From DATATB01 sp036268995 (lineage in GTDB: Bacteria; Planctomycetota; Planctomycetia; Pirellulales; PNKZ01), in assembly GCA_036268995.1 (NCBI GenBank), contig DATATB010000058.1, positions 12,464 through 76,463 of the forward strand: 64,000 nucleotides of DNA. The letters run 5' to 3'. A program made the translations under genes and the position numbers. Below the pieces are notes generated by a model. It was not told the origin of the DNA. It saw nothing but the letters and a program-made list of their open reading frames with translations, and ran no database searches. Shown here piece by piece: positions 34,226 through 42,580 of this stretch; position 1 is the first letter of the stretch, and each line of letters starts with the position of its first letter.

Positions 34226-34660
34226 ACTATCGGGCCTTTGATCGGCGCAATTTCTGTTCAAAAGCCCCGCATTGTTCTACCGTGTGCGGCAAGCGCCCGC
34301 AAAGCCCGGGTGCTCACACGCTGCTCATAAAGGCTCGTCCGCGGACTGCCAGGGCCGGAAAGAACGGGAAAAGCGCTTTTGCCGGGCCGATTTCGGCGGG
34401 GGATGGCCGCTTCGTATTAGGCCTGGGAAGATATAATGGCCTTTGGCGGTCCGACGCGAAGGCGATCTTTCCTGGCACGAGGCCGGGACGCCCAGGTTCG
34501 TGCGAGCCGCAACCGATCGGCTGGCGATCGACCGAAAAACGACTTCTCGATCACTCCCTCTCCCCTTGCGGGAGAGGGCAGGGCGAGAGGGGCAGTAAAG
34601 AGTATTTTTCGGTCGATCCCGTAAAGCCGGCCGTGGTCCGTCACGCCACCGAGGCCTTGT
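34226..34660. other. Intergenic region with candidate promoter and MITE-like copy
   Basis: This stretch divides the DUF6263-like gene (minus) and the LOG-family gene (plus). A TATAAT hexamer at 34432-34437 could be a -10 box, but no good -35 was found. The MITE-like element at 34526-34618 lies between it and the gene start. Confidence 0.4.
34526..34618. mobile_element. MITE-like element with terminal inverted repeats, copy 2 (inverted)
   Basis: The ends are GATCGACCGAAAAA (34526-34539) and TTTTTCGGTCGATC (34605-34618), perfect 14-bp inverted repeats. The centre (TCTCCCCTTGCGGGAGAGGG) is the reverse complement of the centre of copy 1. No coding capacity is present. Confidence 0.78.
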
Positions 34661-35758
34661 GTGAGTAACTCTGATTCGTTTCCGCCTTCTTCCCCCTCCG
34701 ACCTTCCTCTTTCGACCGACGCGACGCAGGCCCAGCCCGACCCGCGCGACAAGCTGATGGAAGGGCTCGACCAGGATCACGTGAGTGACCTGATCGCCCT
34801 GATTCGCGAGTCGGCCGACAAGCTGGCCCGCGACCAGACCAGCCGCGGCGATCTGAAGATTCTCAGCCGCACGCTGCGCGAGCTGCGCTACGCGTTCAAG
34901 GTGTTTTCGCCGTATCGCACGCGACGCAAGGTCACCGTGTTTGGCTCGGCCCGCACCAAGGCCGACGAGCCCACGTTCAAGCAGGCCGTCGAGTTTGGCC
35001 GGGCGATGGCCGCCCAGCATTGGCTGGTGGTCACCGGTGCGGCCAGCGGCATCATGGAAGCCGGCCACCTGGGGGCGGGCCGCGAAAACTCGATGGGCTT
35101 GAACATCATGCTGCCCTTCGAGCAGGACTCGAACCCGGTGATCGCCGGCGATCCGAAGCTCGTACACATGAAATACTTCTTCACGCGCAAGCTGATGTTC
35201 GTCAAAGAGTGCGACGCGGTCTGCCTGCTGCCTGGCGGATTCGGCACGCTGGACGAAGGGCTCGAGGTGCTCACGCTGTTGCAGACCGGCAAGCGCGACA
35301 TGGTGCCGGTCGTGTTTCTCGACGAGCCGGGAGGCGAGTTCTGGCAGGACTGGCAGAAGTTCGTGCAGCGGCGGCTGCTGGGGCACCGCATGATCGGGCC
35401 CGAGGATCTTTCGCTGTACAAGCTGACCGACAGCGTATCGCAGGCCGTGGACGAGGTGCTCAGCTTTTATCGCGTGTATCACAGCATGCGCTACGTGCGC
35501 AACAAGCTCGTGCTGCGATTGCAGGCGCCGCCCAGCGACGAGCAAATGGAGCATTTGCGGACCAAATTTCACGACATTCTGACCGAAGGCGACTTCCACC
35601 TCAGCGGCCCGCTGCCCGAGGAACGGCAGGAGACCGAGCTGACCCGCTTTGCGCGGCTCGCCTTCCGCTTCAATCGCCGCAGTCTCGGCCGGCTGCGGCA
35701 GTTGATCGATTATCTGAACCAGACGACGGTGATAGCAACTCAGGCGGAAGCCGAGTAG
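34661..35758 (+). CDS. LOG-family protein (lysine decarboxylase-like fold)
   Basis: The 365-residue protein starts at a GTG preceded by GAGG. It has a helical N-terminus (about residues 30-85) and then a TIGR00730/LOG domain: KVTVFGSARTKADEP, WLVVTGAASGIMEAGHLGAGRENSMGLNI and LLPGGFGTLDEGLEVLTLLQTGK. The PGGxGTxxE motif holds the catalytic region. The signature motif and phosphoribohydrolase fold point to a cytokinin-activating-type or nucleotide 5'-monophosphate nucleosidase (PpnN-like) activity rather than lysine decarboxylation. The C-terminal extension (about residues 270-365) is helical and basic. Confidence 0.85.
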   Translation: MSNSDSFPPSSPSDLPLSTDATQAQPDPRDKLMEGLDQDHVSDLIALIRESADKLARDQTSRGDLKILSRTLRELRYAFKVFSPYRTRRKVTVFGSARTKADEPTFKQAVEFGRAMAAQHWLVVTGAASGIMEAGHLGAGRENSMGLNIMLPFEQDSNPVIAGDPKLVHMKYFFTRKLMFVKECDAVCLLPGGFGTLDEGLEVLTLLQTGKRDMVPVVFLDEPGGEFWQDWQKFVQRRLLGHRMIGPEDLSLYKLTDSVSQAVDEVLSFYRVYHSMRYVRNKLVLRLQAPPSDEQMEHLRTKFHDILTEGDFHLSGPLPEERQETELTRFARLAFRFNRRSLGRLRQLIDYLNQTTVIATQAEAE

Positions 35759-35856
35759 CAAGCTGAGGCATGCGCGCCGCAACGGTTTTGCTAAGATGCC
35801 GGGCCGGACGAAGCTCGCGTGCTTTGGAAGACACCCGTCGACAGGGCCCTACCGAC

Positions 35857-36252
35857 ATGCCCAAATACGCCACGGCCGGCATCAGCCTTCTCTGCTGCTT
35901 GATTTGCGGATGCGCGCTGCACCAAAAAAAGTCCCTTTGGATCGAGCCGGTCGGCGAAAAGCACGCCCTACACGCGGCGATTCGCCCCGGCAGCACAGTC
36001 GAACTGGCAACCAGCGTGATGAGGGACCGGGGCTATGACGTTGAGCTAGTACGCGACGGCGAATTCGTCGAAGGGGGCAACATTGTCGGCGGCCCTCCGG
36101 CGTCGGCGTATATCAAGCACGCCGACTTCTTAAAGTGCACCAAAACGCAACCGCTGGAGCCCGAGCTTTCGCAACTGCTCGACGTGGCAATCGTGGTCAA
36201 GGACGGCGCGACGGACGACATTCTGCTGAACTCGTTCACCGATCGGCCATGA
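35857..36252 (+). CDS. Small lipoprotein of unknown function
   Basis: The ATG at 35857 gives 131 residues with a lipoprotein signal (ATAGISLLCCLICGC, lipobox ending at Cys). The mature part contains LWIEPVGEKHALHAAIRPGSTVELATSVMRDRGYDVELVRDG and a final VVKDGATDDILLNSFTDRP. It presumably attaches to the outer or inner membrane. The longer upstream frame lacks a signal and is not used. The stop TGA lies inside a region duplicated from the hemG 3' end (36248-36309), so the present C-terminus may have been shaped by that event. Confidence 0.7.
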   Translation: MPKYATAGISLLCCLICGCALHQKKSLWIEPVGEKHALHAAIRPGSTVELATSVMRDRGYDVELVRDGEFVEGGNIVGGPPASAYIKHADFLKCTKTQPLEPELSQLLDVAIVVKDGATDDILLNSFTDRP

Positions 36253-36309
36253 GCCGCTCGGCGGCTTGCTGGCCGGAGGGGCGGGCGGCGTGGACTGCGT
36301 GCGCACTCG
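36248..36309 (-). pseudogene. Remnant copy of the hemG 3' end
   Basis: The 28-bp stretch from 36248 (CATGAGCCGCTCGGCGGCTT...) is identical to 36428-36455 inside hemG. Adjacent bases remain similar (GTGGACTGCGTGCGC against GTGGATGCAGTGCGG). On the minus strand it reads SGQQAAERLM-like codons and then a stop, as a former hemG C-terminus would. It is separated from hemG by the repeat at 36311-36414. Confidence 0.7.
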
Positions 36310-36310
36310 T

Positions 36311-36414
36311 CACCGTAGCCATCCCGCTCCGCCGGGATGGAGGGCGTTACCGAGAACCGCTCCCAGGCGGCAGCCCGACTTGCTGCGTCTCGGCGGAGCG
36401 AGACGCCTACGGTG
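36311..36414. repeat. CACCGTAGCC...GCCTACGGTG repeat, copy 3
   Basis: This 104-bp member of the family at 23728-23835 and 29288-29396 overlaps the last codons of hemG. The hemG stop TAG is part of the repeat end (CACCGTAG on the minus strand). Confidence 0.85.
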
Positions 36415-37828
36415 ACGTCGGATGGCCCATGAGCCGCTCGGCGGCTTGCTGGCCGCTGTGGATGCAGTGCGGCACGCCGACGCCTTGTAGTGCGCAGCCG
36501 GCCAGTTCGACGTTGCCGAGGGCGGCGGCTTGCTGCTTGATCTCGGCCACGAGCTCGAGATGGCCGAGGTGATATTGGGGCATGGCGCGTGGCCAGCGCG
36601 TGACGCGAAAGAGTTGCGGCTCGCCGCGGGCGCCTAGCAGGCTGCCCAATTCGCGGCAGACGATTGCGTGGAGCTGCCGGTCGTCCAGGTCCAACTGCTC
36701 GGGCCGTCGGGCTCCGCCTAAAAATACCCGCAAGAGCGCGTGGCCCGACGGGGCGCGGCCGGGAAACTTTTGGCTCGTAAAGCTGACGGCCAGAATGTCG
36801 CGCTGCTCAATGTCGGGTACGACGAAGCCGAACGCATCGAGCGGATGCTCGATTTGCTCCCGAGCGTAGCCGAGGGTGGCCACGATGCTGCCGGCAAAGG
36901 GGATCTTGCCGAGCGATTCGCTCAGCTGCGGAGCGGCATCGGCCAGCAGCCGGGCCGACACATGGCCGGGCGTGGCCAGAATCAGGCCGTCGAACGCGGG
37001 CTGGTGCCCGGCGGCCGTTTCGAGCTGCCACCGGCCGTCGCCGAGCTTTTCCAAGCGACTGACGGACGTGGATAACCGCAGCCAGTCGGTCGGCAAGCGT
37101 GCGGCCAAGGCTTGAACGAGCGCACCCATGCCCTCGCGCGGCGCGGCAAACAGCCCGTAGCGAGCACCGCTGCCAGAGGGTTGTGGCATATTGCCGCGGT
37201 CGCGGAGCACGGCCCGGCTGAGGCTGCCGTGCCGGCGCTCCATTTCCAGAAACCGCGGCAGCGTGGCGGCCAGGCTCAAACGTTCGGCGTCGCCCGTGTA
37301 GATGCCGCCGACCAGCGGCTGCACGAGTCGCTCGAAGGCTTCGCGCCCCAGTCGCCGCCGGGCAAAAGCCGCCACGCTCTCGTCGCCACCGGGCCCCGGC
37401 GGTATCCAGCGTTCGGCCAGCAACCGCAGCTTGCCTCGCAGGCTGAGCAGCGGTGAAACGAGAATGCCGAGCATCGGCCCCGGCGCCATGAGCATGAAAC
37501 CCTCGGGCACGGGGCAGAGCTTGCCGCGATGGAGCACCAGGGCGCGGCGCCGGGCTTCGTCCGTGGGCAGCAGGTCGTCGGTCAGTCCGATGCGGCGACA
37601 CAGGTCGACGGCCCAAGGCACGTTGGTGATGAAGCAGTCGGCGCTGGCTTCGAGCAGGTAGCCGTCTTCGCGCGACGTTTGCAGCACGCCGCCCGGCTGC
37701 GGCGCGGCCTCGAAGATCACCACCTCGGGCCGCGGCTCGATCTCGCTCAAGCGATGCGCGGCGGCCAGGCCTGCAATGCCGCCGCCGACGACGGCCACGC
37801 GCCGCGCTGGGTCGGCGGCCGCGTTCAT
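36407..37828 (-). CDS. hemG: Protoporphyrinogen oxidase (HemG/HemY type)
   Basis: The ATG at 37828 gives 473 residues, the normal size of FAD-dependent oxygen-using protoporphyrinogen oxidases. The N-terminal FAD motif RVAVVGGGIAGLAAAHRL is followed by a glutamate-rich strand, VVIFEAAPQPGGVLQT, then LEASADCFITNVPWAVDLCRRIGL. Further on are PLVGGIYTGDAERLSL and the C-terminal VELAGCALQGVGVPHCIHSGQQAAE, which holds the second FAD-contacting region. It oxidises protoporphyrinogen IX to protoporphyrin IX. The start overlaps the upstream hemE stop by four bases (ATGA), so the genes are coupled. The last residues and stop are supplied by a repeat. Confidence 0.92.
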   Translation of the reverse strand: MNAAADPARRVAVVGGGIAGLAAAHRLSEIEPRPEVVIFEAAPQPGGVLQTSREDGYLLEASADCFITNVPWAVDLCRRIGLTDDLLPTDEARRRALVLHRGKLCPVPEGFMLMAPGPMLGILVSPLLSLRGKLRLLAERWIPPGPGGDESVAAFARRRLGREAFERLVQPLVGGIYTGDAERLSLAATLPRFLEMERRHGSLSRAVLRDRGNMPQPSGSGARYGLFAAPREGMGALVQALAARLPTDWLRLSTSVSRLEKLGDGRWQLETAAGHQPAFDGLILATPGHVSARLLADAAPQLSESLGKIPFAGSIVATLGYAREQIEHPLDAFGFVVPDIEQRDILAVSFTSQKFPGRAPSGHALLRVFLGGARRPEQLDLDDRQLHAIVCRELGSLLGARGEPQLFRVTRWPRAMPQYHLGHLELVAEIKQQAAALGNVELAGCALQGVGVPHCIHSGQQAAERLMGHPTSP

Positions 37829-39759
37829 GAGGCGCCGGGCTTGCGGCCCGATCCCAGCTCGTGGACGGCGTCGATCAGGGCGATCACGTTGTCGACCGGG
37901 GTGCTCGGCAGGATGCCGTGTCCGAGATTGAAGATATGCCCCGGCCGGCCGGCGGCCTGGCCGAGCACGTCGGCGGCGCGGCTGCGAATTTCGGCCGGCG
38001 TGGTCAGCAGCACGGTCGGATCGAGGTTGCCCTGCACGGCGCGGTCGTAGCCGATCGTCTGCCAGGCCTCGTCCAGACGCACGCGCCAATCGACGCCGAT
38101 CACGCTGCCGCCGGCTTCGGCCATCAGCGGCAGCAGGGCCGGGTTGCCGGTGCCGAAATGAATGACCGGCACGCCCGGGGCAATGCCGGCAATCGTCTCG
38201 CTGACATACGGCAGTACGTAGCGGCGATAATCGTCAGGCCCGAGGCAGCCGACCCAGCTATCGAAGATTTGCACGGCCTGCGCGCCGGCTTCGATCTGTG
38301 CGGACAGATAGCGCGACACGCTGCGCGCCAGCCGGCCCATCAGTTCGCCCCAGGCCCCTTCATCGCGGTACATCAGTCCTTTGGTGTGAGCGTAATGTCG
38401 GCTGGCTCCGCCTTCGATCACGTAGCTGGCCAGTGTGAACGGCGCGCCGGCGAAGCCGATCACCGGGATCTCGGGGGGCAGCCCGGCCCGGGTCAAACGC
38501 ACGGTGTCCATGACGAAGCTGAGCGCACCCATCTCCTCCAGCTCGCGCACCCGGTCCACGTGCGCCGCCTCGCGGACGGGATTGTGGATCACGGGGCCTT
38601 CGCCGGCCGCAAATTCCAGCTCGATGCCCATCGGCTCGAGCATCGGCAGCAGATCGGAAAAGATAATCGCCGCATCCACGCCCAGCCGCTCGACGGCCGT
38701 GAGCATCACCTCGGCGCACAACTGCGGATTCTTGCAGAGCTCGAGGAACGATTGTTTGGCGCGCACGGCCCGATACTCGGGCATGTAGCGGCCGGCCTGC
38801 CGCATCAGCCAGATCGGCACCCGATCGGTCGGCTCGCGGCGGCAGGCTTTGAGAAAAATGCAATCGGCGCTGGCCCGGGTCGCCGCGGGGGCAATCGCGG
38901 CTTGGGCGGGCGATTTGGTCCGGCGCTTGGCCTCCAGCAGCCGGCCGGCCTGCTCGGCGGCGGCGACGACCAGTTGGCCCATCTTGGCATGTTCCGGTTC
39001 CAGATCGACGGCCACGTCGCATTCGCCCAGCATTTCGCTGGTGGTCGGGCCGATGGATGCGACCACGGCGCGCGACAGCCCGCGATGCAGTTGGCCACTG
39101 AGCCCGAGGCGTTCGGCCAGGCGGAACAAGTTGACGGCCTGGTGAGCCGAGGTGAATAGCACGACGTCCGCCTGGCCGTCGGCCAGCGCGCGGAGGTTGG
39201 CTTCGAGCGGGGCGAGATCCTCGGGAAAGTCGTAGCTGTAAATCTTGATCGGCAGGACGGTCGCACCGCGGGCTTCGAGCCCCGCGACGAGGCTGGCGTT
39301 GGGCTTGCCGTATTCCTGCACCGCGACGACGTGATTGGCCACGGGCACCTGGGCGTCGACCGTCTTGAGCAGTTCGCGCCAGGTGTTGGGTTCCGGCACG
39401 CGAAAGCTGGGTTGAATGTCCAGCTCTTTGAGGGCTGCCACGGGCTTGGGGCCGCGAGCAATCGTGATCGTATCGGCCAGGGCGGTGAGAAAACGCTGGC
39501 GATCGACGTGCCGCTCGATCTGGGTCACAAGCTGTCGGGTGCCGACGCCGGTCATCAGAATCACGACGTCGATCTGGCCGCTCATCAGCCGATTGGCGAA
39601 ATCGACCGCCGCCGGATTCTCCGCGGCCGCCACTTCGCGCATCGAAGGGCTGACGGCGGGAGTGCCGCCCAGGCGCTCGATGAGCCGCTCCATTTCGGCG
39701 GCGCGCCGGCTCTCGAATGCCAGGACGCGCAGCCCAGCCAGGCTTGAAGCGGAAGTCAT
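37825..39759 (-). CDS. hemE: HemD-HemE fusion: uroporphyrinogen-III synthase + uroporphyrinogen decarboxylase
   Basis: The 644-residue protein carries two domains. Residues about 1-275 are a uroporphyrinogen-III synthase (HemD) domain: LRVLAFESRRAAEMERLIERLGG, then VILMTGVGTRQLV, VLFTSAHQAVNLFRLAE and VVASIGPTTSEML. Residues about 295-644 are uroporphyrinogen decarboxylase (HemE): RVPIWLMRQAGRYMPEYR, FSDLLPMLEPMGIELEF, GFAGAPFTLASYVIEGG and FDSWVGCLGP, near-complete family signatures. A 20-residue Ala/Lys linker separates them. The fusion would turn hydroxymethylbilane into coproporphyrinogen III in one polypeptide. The start at 39759 is the ATG with the best-placed AGGA. hemG follows with a four-base overlap. 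Confidence 0.93.
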   Translation of the reverse strand: MTSASSLAGLRVLAFESRRAAEMERLIERLGGTPAVSPSMREVAAAENPAAVDFANRLMSGQIDVVILMTGVGTRQLVTQIERHVDRQRFLTALADTITIARGPKPVAALKELDIQPSFRVPEPNTWRELLKTVDAQVPVANHVVAVQEYGKPNASLVAGLEARGATVLPIKIYSYDFPEDLAPLEANLRALADGQADVVLFTSAHQAVNLFRLAERLGLSGQLHRGLSRAVVASIGPTTSEMLGECDVAVDLEPEHAKMGQLVVAAAEQAGRLLEAKRRTKSPAQAAIAPAATRASADCIFLKACRREPTDRVPIWLMRQAGRYMPEYRAVRAKQSFLELCKNPQLCAEVMLTAVERLGVDAAIIFSDLLPMLEPMGIELEFAAGEGPVIHNPVREAAHVDRVRELEEMGALSFVMDTVRLTRAGLPPEIPVIGFAGAPFTLASYVIEGGASRHYAHTKGLMYRDEGAWGELMGRLARSVSRYLSAQIEAGAQAVQIFDSWVGCLGPDDYRRYVLPYVSETIAGIAPGVPVIHFGTGNPALLPLMAEAGGSVIGVDWRVRLDEAWQTIGYDRAVQGNLDPTVLLTTPAEIRSRAADVLGQAAGRPGHIFNLGHGILPSTPVDNVIALIDAVHELGSGRKPGAS

Positions 39760-39928
39760 TACGATGGTCATCCTGTCGTGAGAGCGGCGCCAGAGGCAAT
39801 GCATCCCATGCTAATCGAGATGCCGCAAACGCGGAAGGCACGGCGCGCGGCCGATGGATCGGTACGGCATGCGGTGTTAGGATGGCATTGATCTGACGAA
39901 AAGTCCCAACACTGGCAATCGATAACCC

Positions 39929-41101
39929 ATGTCCACGACCAGCGATCCGGTTTTTGATGAAGTTTTGACGGCCTGCGAAGGCGAAGGCTTGGAGCCGGCC
40001 TTGGAAGGGCTGGCGACCCGGCTGCGCAGCGAAGGCCGGAGCCACGAGCTGTTCGACGTGCGCTTGATGCAGGCTAGGCGCCGGGCGGGTTTGCCGGTGG
40101 TCAACGCCCAATCGTTGGACGAGTTGAGCGAGCCGCTGCGGGTGCAGATGGAAGACGCCTACCTGGCCGCCTGTCGCGAGGTGGGGCAGGTGTTGCTCGA
40201 TCAGCAGCGGATTCGCGAAGCCTGGATGTATCTGCGGCCGGTGGGCGAGCGCGCGCAGATGGCCGAGGCGCTGGCCCGCGTGCCGGCCGAGGACCATTAC
40301 GAAGAGATCATCGAAATCGCCTTGCACGAAGGGGTCGATCTCGAGTTGGGTTTCCAGTTGGTGCTCAAACATTACGGGACCTGCAACGCGATCACGCTGT
40401 TCGAGTCCGAGATTTCGGGCCGGCCGCGGGCGCAGCGGCAACCGATCGCGGCGCTGCTGGTTCGGCATCTGTATGAAGAGCTGCTGGCCAACGTGCGCGC
40501 GGATATCGAGCGGCAACAGGGGGGCAAGGCGCCGGCCGGCACGCTCGCCGAGCTGGTGGCCAATCGCGAGTGGCTGTTCGCCGAGGACAATTATCACGTC
40601 GATACGACGCACTTGAACGCCGTGGTGCGGTTTGCGCACCTGCTCACCGACCCGGAAGTCGTGCGCCTGGCCTTGGGCCTCACCGAGTACGGGCGGAGGC
40701 TGAGTCCCAGCTATCAATTTCCGGGCGAGGAGCCGTTCGGGGATATGTATCCGGCTTCGGCGCTGTGGTTCTCGGCGCTGCTGGGCGAGCGGACCGACGA
40801 AGCGCTCGAGTTCTTCCGCGCCAAGGCGCTGGAATATCCGGTAGCCGAGGCAGGGTCCGCGCCGGCCGAAGTGTTTATCAGCCTGCTGGCCCGAACCGGC
40901 CGCACGGCCGAGGCCATGGATGCGTATGCCGAGCTGCTGCCGCCGGGCACGCGCACCAGCGGCTTTGCACCGTCGCTGGTCGAGCTTGCCGCGCAGGGTG
41001 GCTTGTACGAGCGGCTGTCAGACATCTCGCGCCAGCGCGGCGACCTGATCGGCTTTGTGGCGGGGCTGGTGGAAGCGAGGGAAGTGAAAAGTGGAAAGTG
41101 A
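39929..41101 (+). CDS. Soluble helical protein of unknown function
   Basis: The 390-residue protein is almost entirely predicted helix, with TPR-like or helical-repeat character: LEPALEGLATRLRSEGRSHELFDVRLMQARR, REAWMYLRPVGERAQMAEALARVP, ALEFFRAKALEYP and LLARTGRTAEAMDAYAEL. A central DNYHVDTTHLNAVVRFAHLLTDPEVVRLALGLTEYGRRL segment is also conserved-looking. There is no signal or membrane segment, so it is cytoplasmic. Its stop codon and last residues (EVKSGK) come from the AGTGAAAAGTG repeat at 41082-41169. It is divergent from the hem operon. I do not recognise the family. Confidence 0.75.
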   Translation: MSTTSDPVFDEVLTACEGEGLEPALEGLATRLRSEGRSHELFDVRLMQARRRAGLPVVNAQSLDELSEPLRVQMEDAYLAACREVGQVLLDQQRIREAWMYLRPVGERAQMAEALARVPAEDHYEEIIEIALHEGVDLELGFQLVLKHYGTCNAITLFESEISGRPRAQRQPIAALLVRHLYEELLANVRADIERQQGGKAPAGTLAELVANREWLFAEDNYHVDTTHLNAVVRFAHLLTDPEVVRLALGLTEYGRRLSPSYQFPGEEPFGDMYPASALWFSALLGERTDEALEFFRAKALEYPVAEAGSAPAEVFISLLARTGRTAEAMDAYAELLPPGTRTSGFAPSLVELAAQGGLYERLSDISRQRGDLIGFVAGLVEAREVKSGK

Positions 41102-41169
41102 AAAGTGAAAAACGGAAGGCATGCATTGCCCATCCCCCACTTTTCACTGTTCACTTTTCACTTTCCACT
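41082..41169. repeat. AGTGAAAAGTG hairpin repeat, copy 2
   Basis: A left arm of AAGTGAAAAGTGG units and a right arm of CACTTTTCACTGTTCACTT units flank a short GC-rich loop. It provides the stop codon of the preceding gene, then leads into a terminator hairpin at 41179-41212. Confidence 0.85.
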
Positions 41170-41178
41170 AAACAAAAA

Positions 41179-41212
41179 AAATCTGCCCGGAGCTTTCGCT
41201 CCGGGCAGATTT
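41179..41212 (-). terminator. Rho-independent-type terminator of the Cys-rich gene
   Basis: A perfect stem AAATCTGCCCGGAGC / GCTCCGGGCAGATTT with a four-base loop is followed on the minus strand by a run of T residues (A-tract at 41174-41181 on plus). The Cys-rich gene ends 30 bp upstream. The strong GC stem and T-run fit intrinsic termination. Confidence 0.8.
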
Positions 41213-41241
41213 CGCAGACTCAAACAGTCGACCGCAGGAAG

Positions 41242-41925
41242 TTATTGACGGACCAGGCTACGGCTGGCGTTGACCAGGTTCCGCTTGCCCTGGATCGAGG
41301 CCGAAGGATCAGCCATCGGGGCCGGAGGAACCGGGGCCGGGCTGCCACTCGGGGCGGCAGCGGCCGGGGCCGGAGCACCGCCACCGCAGCTCGAGCAACC
41401 ACCACAGCAGCTGGTCTGTTCGCAGCAGCTGTTGCAGCAGTTGTTGTTGCGGTGGTGGAACAGTTTATGCAAGAAGCACTGACGGCGGGGCTGGCAGCAA
41501 GGATCGCAGCACGACTGCTCGCAGCAGCTCGGCTGAGCGCAGCACGTGGGCTGAGCGCAGCAGGTGGACGGCTGAGCGCAGCAGGTCGGTTCGCAGCCGC
41601 AGCCGCTGTTGCAGCAGCTGTTGCTGGCGAACATGCCCCGCATGTGGTGCAGCAGGCCATGCCGCTTCTGGCAGCAACCGTTATCGCAGCAGGGCTGCTC
41701 GCAGCACGTCGGCTGCTGGCAGCAAGTCGGCTGAGCGCAGCAGGTGGGCTGAGCGCAGCACGAGTTCTGCTGGCAGCACGAAGCTTGCTCGCAGCAGGTG
41801 GGTTCGCAGCCGCAGCAACCGCTGCCGCCCGTGCCCAGCATCCGGTTCAGGAGAGTGGCGCCGAAGCTTTGGCTACAGAGGCCGACGCTTACGACGAGCG
41901 CTCCAAGAAGCATGTTCCATTTCAT
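41242..41925 (-). CDS. Exported cysteine-rich protein (CC-x-QPT repeats)
   Basis: The ATG at 41925 is preceded by AAGGAGACG. The 227-residue protein has a signal peptide (MLLGALVVSVGLCSQSFG). The mature part then holds about 46 Cys, mostly as CC pairs in units such as CCAQPTCCAQPTCCQQPTCC, in two blocks separated by a short basic segment (QKRHGLLHHMRGMFASN). The second block is followed by HKLFHHRNNNCC and SCCGGCSSCGGG, and the C-terminus is Pro/Ala-rich. Such extreme cysteine clustering suggests a disulfide-crosslinked surface or wall protein, or metal binding. It is followed by an intrinsic terminator and has a long upstream leader region. Confidence 0.8.
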   Translation of the reverse strand: MKWNMLLGALVVSVGLCSQSFGATLLNRMLGTGGSGCCGCEPTCCEQASCCQQNSCCAQPTCCAQPTCCQQPTCCEQPCCDNGCCQKRHGLLHHMRGMFASNSCCNSGCGCEPTCCAQPSTCCAQPTCCAQPSCCEQSCCDPCCQPRRQCFLHKLFHHRNNNCCNSCCEQTSCCGGCSSCGGGAPAPAAAAPSGSPAPVPPAPMADPSASIQGKRNLVNASRSLVRQ

Positions 41926-42580
41926 TGAGCAACGTCTCCTTTTCAGGGAACCGGGGGCAGGGCGTACGGAGGAGGTCGAGCAAATGAGGGCGACGAACTT
42001 TCGCTTCCTGCGGCGGTCGGCCGCATACGGTCTGCGCGCTTCGTCGCTTCTCGGTCGACCCGCTCTCCGGACGTGGGTCATCACCCACAGTTCACTAAGT
42101 TTTTAGCGCCGGGACCGTCGAGCCATTCCATGGCCCGAAAAGCCGAATCGGTTTCCCCAGCGCCCCGTCACGTGTCTTTTGGGCACGTATTCCTCGGTGA
42201 GGGACACCTACCGTATCGGCTGGCTTATCAAGCCTCCTTGAACGGCCCCAACTAATTTTCAGCAAATGGCTTAGGTCGACTGCTAGGCAAAGCTTGACGT
42301 TCGCGTAAGGCAGTAAAACTTTGCCGGTTGTAAGGATCCCTGGCCGCCAGCCAACCCATGCTGCTGCCGTGTCGGACGAGCCGCCGAAACCGACCCGGTG
42401 CGGATGCCAGCGGTGCAGGGAAGTCCAGGTCCGCACTGGCACTGGGTCGTAGAACAGTCCAAGAGATTAAGAGGGCGTCGCGGCGCTGGCTTCGATTCAG
42501 CTAGTAGCTGAAAGCCGGATTTGTTCTAATCCGCAATTCGCGCGGCGTTTGAGCGAAATCGCGAGTGCGGAGGACCATGG
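41926..42580. other. 655-bp divergent leader region, no gene recognised
   Basis: This region lies between the Cys-rich gene (minus) and the HAD-UbiA gene (plus). The 115-codon frame at 42095-42442 (minus) lacks coding features. On the minus strand the hairpin GTGGGTGATGACCCAC is visible near 42077-42093. An RNA leader or regulatory RNA is possible but unsupported. Confidence 0.35.

Noticed and set aside
41083..41168. Possible CRISPR array from the short repeated AGTGAAAAGTG units
   Set aside because: The units are not evenly spaced, have no unique spacers and form a single hairpin.
42095..42442. 115-codon minus-strand frame in the leader region
   Set aside because: It has no ribosome binding site, no homology-like motifs and is Arg/Trp/Pro-rich in a GC-skewed stretch.
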